DNA from: Alphaproteobacteria bacterium
GTDB taxonomy: Bacteria; Pseudomonadota; Alphaproteobacteria; Sphingomonadales; Sphingomonadaceae
Length of the DNA: 8,193 nt
Assembly (NCBI GenBank): GCA_018830415.1
Contig: JAHJSJ010000037.1
Location: 1 to 8,193 of the forward strand
Reading direction: 5' to 3'
The notes below the pieces were generated by a model, which searched no databases, had not been told where the DNA came from, and was given only the letters and a program-made list of their open reading frames with translations. The position numbers and the translations under genes are program-made. Below are positions 6,440-8,193 of the stretch, one piece after another. How positions within the stretch are numbered: position 1 is the stretch's first letter; every line of letters starts with the position of its first letter.

Positions 6440-6722
6440 AAAGGAAACAATCGGGCGATCCGGAATGGCCGTACGCGAATCAGGCACCACTTCGGTGATC
6501 CCATGGCGGCGAAACCGCAAGCGCACAATCCGCTACGACAAACAGCGTTATCGGGACTGGCACCTCGTCGAAAATGACTTTTGCCGCCTCAAGGAGTTGC
6601 TTCGCCGCCCTTCGGGTCCGCCGTATCGTCACCCGCTACGACAAGCTTGCCGCCAACTTCCTATCAGGTGTGGCGCTCGCCACCGCTGCCGCCTTCCGGC
6701 TCTGAATGAGCCTGGACTCTAA
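6440..6722 (+). mobile_element. Decayed IS5-family insertion sequence, right end
   Basis: The transposase remnant is followed by ATGAGCCTGGACTCTAA, which resembles the short terminal inverted repeat found just past the transposase stop in IS5 relatives. The right boundary is placed at about 6717-6722. The left end is lost; recognisable transposase coding begins about 60 bp upstream of the four-TM gene start on the other strand, so the left boundary is approximate. Confidence 0.75.
6459..6705 (+). pseudogene. IS5-family transposase, 3' fragment with internal frameshift
   Basis: Only the C-terminal part of a DDE transposase remains. One frame reads GTTSVIPWRRNRKRTIRYDK, then RYRDWHLVENDFCRLK (codons to about 6596). 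A different frame then reads RRIVTRYDKLAANFL through ATAAAFRL and a TGA at 6703-6705. Together these match the IS5 (IS427-like) C-terminus, where RLKDFRRIATRYDKL is normally continuous and contains the catalytic Glu region. Compared with that pattern there is a net insertion of about 19 bp at 6597-6618, which shifts the frame. The N-terminal part with the other catalytic residues is missing, so the fragment cannot be active. The ATG-initiated frame at 6465-6722 is therefore not a real gene. Confidence 0.87.
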
Positions 6723-6888
6723 TAGTGATGTAAAATTATAAAAATCTATATTCATATGAAAATGTAACCTTACCAAAATTCAAACGAACCCCTTTTTATA
6801 AGGGATATGGATATCGAATTTTTTGAATTAACAACCGGAAGAATTTATATTAGAATATAGAATGAAATACATATGCGAGGAAATAAGC
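6722..6888 (+). promoter_or_regulatory. AT-rich regulatory region upstream of the patatin gene
   Basis: By my count bases 6721-6840 are about 26% G+C, against visibly GC-rich flanking genes. The region contains a perfect 10-bp palindrome TTCATATGAA (6751-6760), an 8-bp inverted repeat AATTCAAA/TTTGAATT (6777-6784 and 6822-6829) whose right arm overlaps the promoter -35, and a small stem CCCTT/AAGGG around 6790-6804. These are candidate operator elements for the patatin-adc transcript. AT-rich spacers of this kind are also typical targets for xenogeneic silencers, which is inference. Confidence 0.6.
6823..6851 (+). promoter_or_regulatory. Sigma-70-type promoter for patatin-adc
   Basis: TTGAAT (6823-6828) and TATATT (6846-6851) are separated by exactly 17 nt and each is close to consensus. 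The predicted transcription start near 6858 gives a leader of about 31 nt to the ATG at 6889, with GAGGA correctly placed. It would leave the upstream ATG at 6862 only a few bases into the message, which supports choosing 6889. Confidence 0.6.
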
Positions 6889-8079
6889 ATGGGCTCTGGT
6901 AATATTTATGACAAAAAAATCAGTCTTGTCTTACAGGGTGGCGGTGCACTTGGTAGTTATCAAGCCGGTGTTTATGAGGCGATTGCGGCATCGCGTTACT
7001 GCCCTGACTGGGTCGCAGGCATTTCAATTGGCGCGATCAACGCTGCCTTGATTGCCGGGAATCCCCCCGAACACCGGGTCGCGCGTCTGCGTGAATTCTG
7101 GGAAACGATTACTGCGCCATCATCGATGTGGCCCGCTGACCTCAAAGATCCTTGGTCTGCGTGGCAAAAGAAATTGGGTGGGCAGGCTGCGTTGATGTTT
7201 GGCCAGCCCGGATTTTTCACGCCGAACAACTTGTTCGATTGGCTTGGGGCGACCCAACCGGTCAGCTATTACAAGACTGAAGAACTCAAGGCCACGCTGG
7301 AGCGGCTGGTCGATTTCGACCTGATCAACCATCCGGATGGGATTCGCCTGAGCGTCGGGGCAGTCAATGTCCGCACCGCCCGGTTCGCCTATTTCGACAG
7401 CGCAGAAATGCCCATCAGGGCCGAACACATCATGGCCAGCGGGGCGCTGCCGCCCGGATTCCCGCCGGTGGAGATCGATGGCGAATTCTACTGGGATGGC
7501 GGGCTGGTTTCCAACACGCCGCTGCAATATGTGCTCGATTACATGCCAAGGCGCAGCCGGTTGACGTTTCAGGTCGATGTCTTTCATGCCACGGGCGACC
7601 TGCCGACCAGTCTGGAAGAGGTTGCCGAACGCCAGAATGATATTCGCTATGCCAGCCGCACACGCGACAATACCGACATTTTCGCGCAAAAACATGATGT
7701 GCGCCACGCGATCAACGAAATGCTCAGCGCGCTGCCCGAAGAACTTCGCCAACTGCCTGAGGCCAGGCGGCTCCACAGTTTCGGCTGCGTCACGACAATG
7801 GACGTCGCCCAGATCATCTATCGTCCGTTCGCGCCGCAAGGGGCGGCAAAGGATTACGAATTCACCCGCCCGACCATGCTCACCCGCTGGAATCAGGGGC
7901 TGCGCGATGCCATCGCGACGCTGGATGCAGCCCCGTGGCTGGCACCTGCCGAACCCCATGTGGGGATGCGGGTATTTGATGTGATGCACGAACGGCTGGT
8001 GGCACAACACGCCGCAAATCCCGGTGCTCAAAAGGGCGACAGCAATGTTCAGCCGATTGCCGTGAAAAAATCTGCATGA
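6889..8079 (+). CDS. Patatin-like hydrolase with DUF3734-like C-terminal region
   Basis: From the ATG at 6889 the protein has 396 residues. That start has GAGGAA about 8 nt upstream, whereas an in-frame ATG at 6862 has none and sits almost on the predicted transcript start. The patatin domain (about 9-215) is intact: oxyanion-hole GGGALG (17-22), nucleophile S46 in GISIG (44-48), and dyad D203 in WDGG (202-205). These serve a Ser-Asp acyl hydrolase acting on lipids or other acyl esters. The C-terminal half (about 225-345, with NTDIFAQKHDVRHAI and YRPFAP) resembles DUF3734, found at the end of a subset of bacterial patatins. No signal peptide is seen, so it is probably cytoplasmic. Its TGA overlaps the adc start as ATGA, implying translational coupling. 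A phospholipase or an intracellular polyester/ester hydrolase feeding the decarboxylase pathway are both possible. Confidence 0.9.
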   Translation: MGSGNIYDKKISLVLQGGGALGSYQAGVYEAIAASRYCPDWVAGISIGAINAALIAGNPPEHRVARLREFWETITAPSSMWPADLKDPWSAWQKKLGGQAALMFGQPGFFTPNNLFDWLGATQPVSYYKTEELKATLERLVDFDLINHPDGIRLSVGAVNVRTARFAYFDSAEMPIRAEHIMASGALPPGFPPVEIDGEFYWDGGLVSNTPLQYVLDYMPRRSRLTFQVDVFHATGDLPTSLEEVAERQNDIRYASRTRDNTDIFAQKHDVRHAINEMLSALPEELRQLPEARRLHSFGCVTTMDVAQIIYRPFAPQGAAKDYEFTRPTMLTRWNQGLRDAIATLDAAPWLAPAEPHVGMRVFDVMHERLVAQHAANPGAQKGDSNVQPIAVKKSA

Positions 8080-8193
8080 CCGCTTCCGACCGTGACGGGC
8101 CGGGCCGCCTGCCCGATACCGCCTTCGCCATGCCCTGGGTCAGCCCGTCCTATCCGCCGGGCCCCTATCGCTATACCAACCGCGAACATCTGA
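8076..8193 (+). CDS. adc: Acetoacetate decarboxylase family protein, N-terminus only
   Basis: Thirty-nine codons are present before the right edge. The start ATG (8076-8078) overlaps the patatin stop TGA (8077-8079), so translation probably reinitiates; no independent strong ribosome site is visible. Residues 15-39 (TAFAMPWVSPSYPPGPYRY, then NREHL) match the highly characteristic N-terminus of acetoacetate decarboxylases (TAFAMP.TSPAYPPGPYRF.NREY). These enzymes convert acetoacetate to acetone and CO2 through a Schiff base on a lysine that would be encoded outside the window. The active site cannot be checked here, and some family members have lost decarboxylase activity. Confidence 0.85.
   Translation, partial: MTASDRDGPGRLPDTAFAMPWVSPSYPPGPYRYTNREHL

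Noticed and set aside
6862..6888. Upstream ATG (6862) as the start of the patatin gene
   Set aside because: It has no ribosome site at proper spacing and falls about four bases after the predicted transcription start; the ATG at 6889 has GAGGAA at good spacing and leads directly into the patatin domain.
7120..8031. Minus-strand ORF of 303 codons
   Set aside because: Antisense shadow of the patatin gene, which carries GISIG and WDGG motifs.

Overview
The window is high-GC DNA with short spacers, and its protein families (a canonical alphaproteobacterial EttA, an Arg-rich RcnB-like exported protein, a DUF3734-type patatin next to acetoacetate decarboxylase) point to an alphaproteobacterium, most likely a sphingomonad/erythrobacter-type organism. 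That assignment rests on recalled family resemblance, not on a search.

Layout, left to right. (i) 1-563, minus: 5' part of an exported Arg-rich repeat protein resembling the N-terminus of sphingomonad RcnB-family proteins, running off the left edge. (ii) 564-932: a spacer with an AT-rich patch, a doubtful small ORF and a strong hairpin just past the ettA stop. (iii) 933-2606, minus: complete ettA, an ABC-F translation factor. (iv) 2729-4144, plus: a secreted M28-family zinc peptidase resembling carboxypeptidase Q. Inside it lies a perfect 14-bp palindrome, GTTTCACGTGAAAC (3634-3647), matching the chromosomal ParB-binding parS site. (v) 4145-6398, minus: a likely three-gene operon read from a four-TM membrane protein of unknown role, through an exported RidA/YjgF protein, to an exported or membrane-anchored M19-type dipeptidase. 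The dipeptidase stop abuts the M28 stop with no base between them. (vi) About 6459-6722, plus: a decayed 3' end of an IS5-family transposase. (vii) About 6722-6888: a very AT-rich segment with a good promoter. (viii) 6889-8079, plus: a patatin-like hydrolase with a DUF3734-like C-terminus, whose stop overlaps the start of an acetoacetate decarboxylase gene cut by the right edge.

How the genes may work together. The M28 peptidase, M19 dipeptidase and RidA homologue all carry export signals, so the middle of the window reads as a periplasmic peptide-breakdown block. The patatin-adc pair is a separate, translationally coupled unit that suggests acetoacetate/3-hydroxybutyrate or polyester/lipid metabolism. 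The most notable non-gene signal is the parS-like site embedded in a peptidase coding sequence, which would place this window in the origin-proximal part of a chromosome if it is functional.
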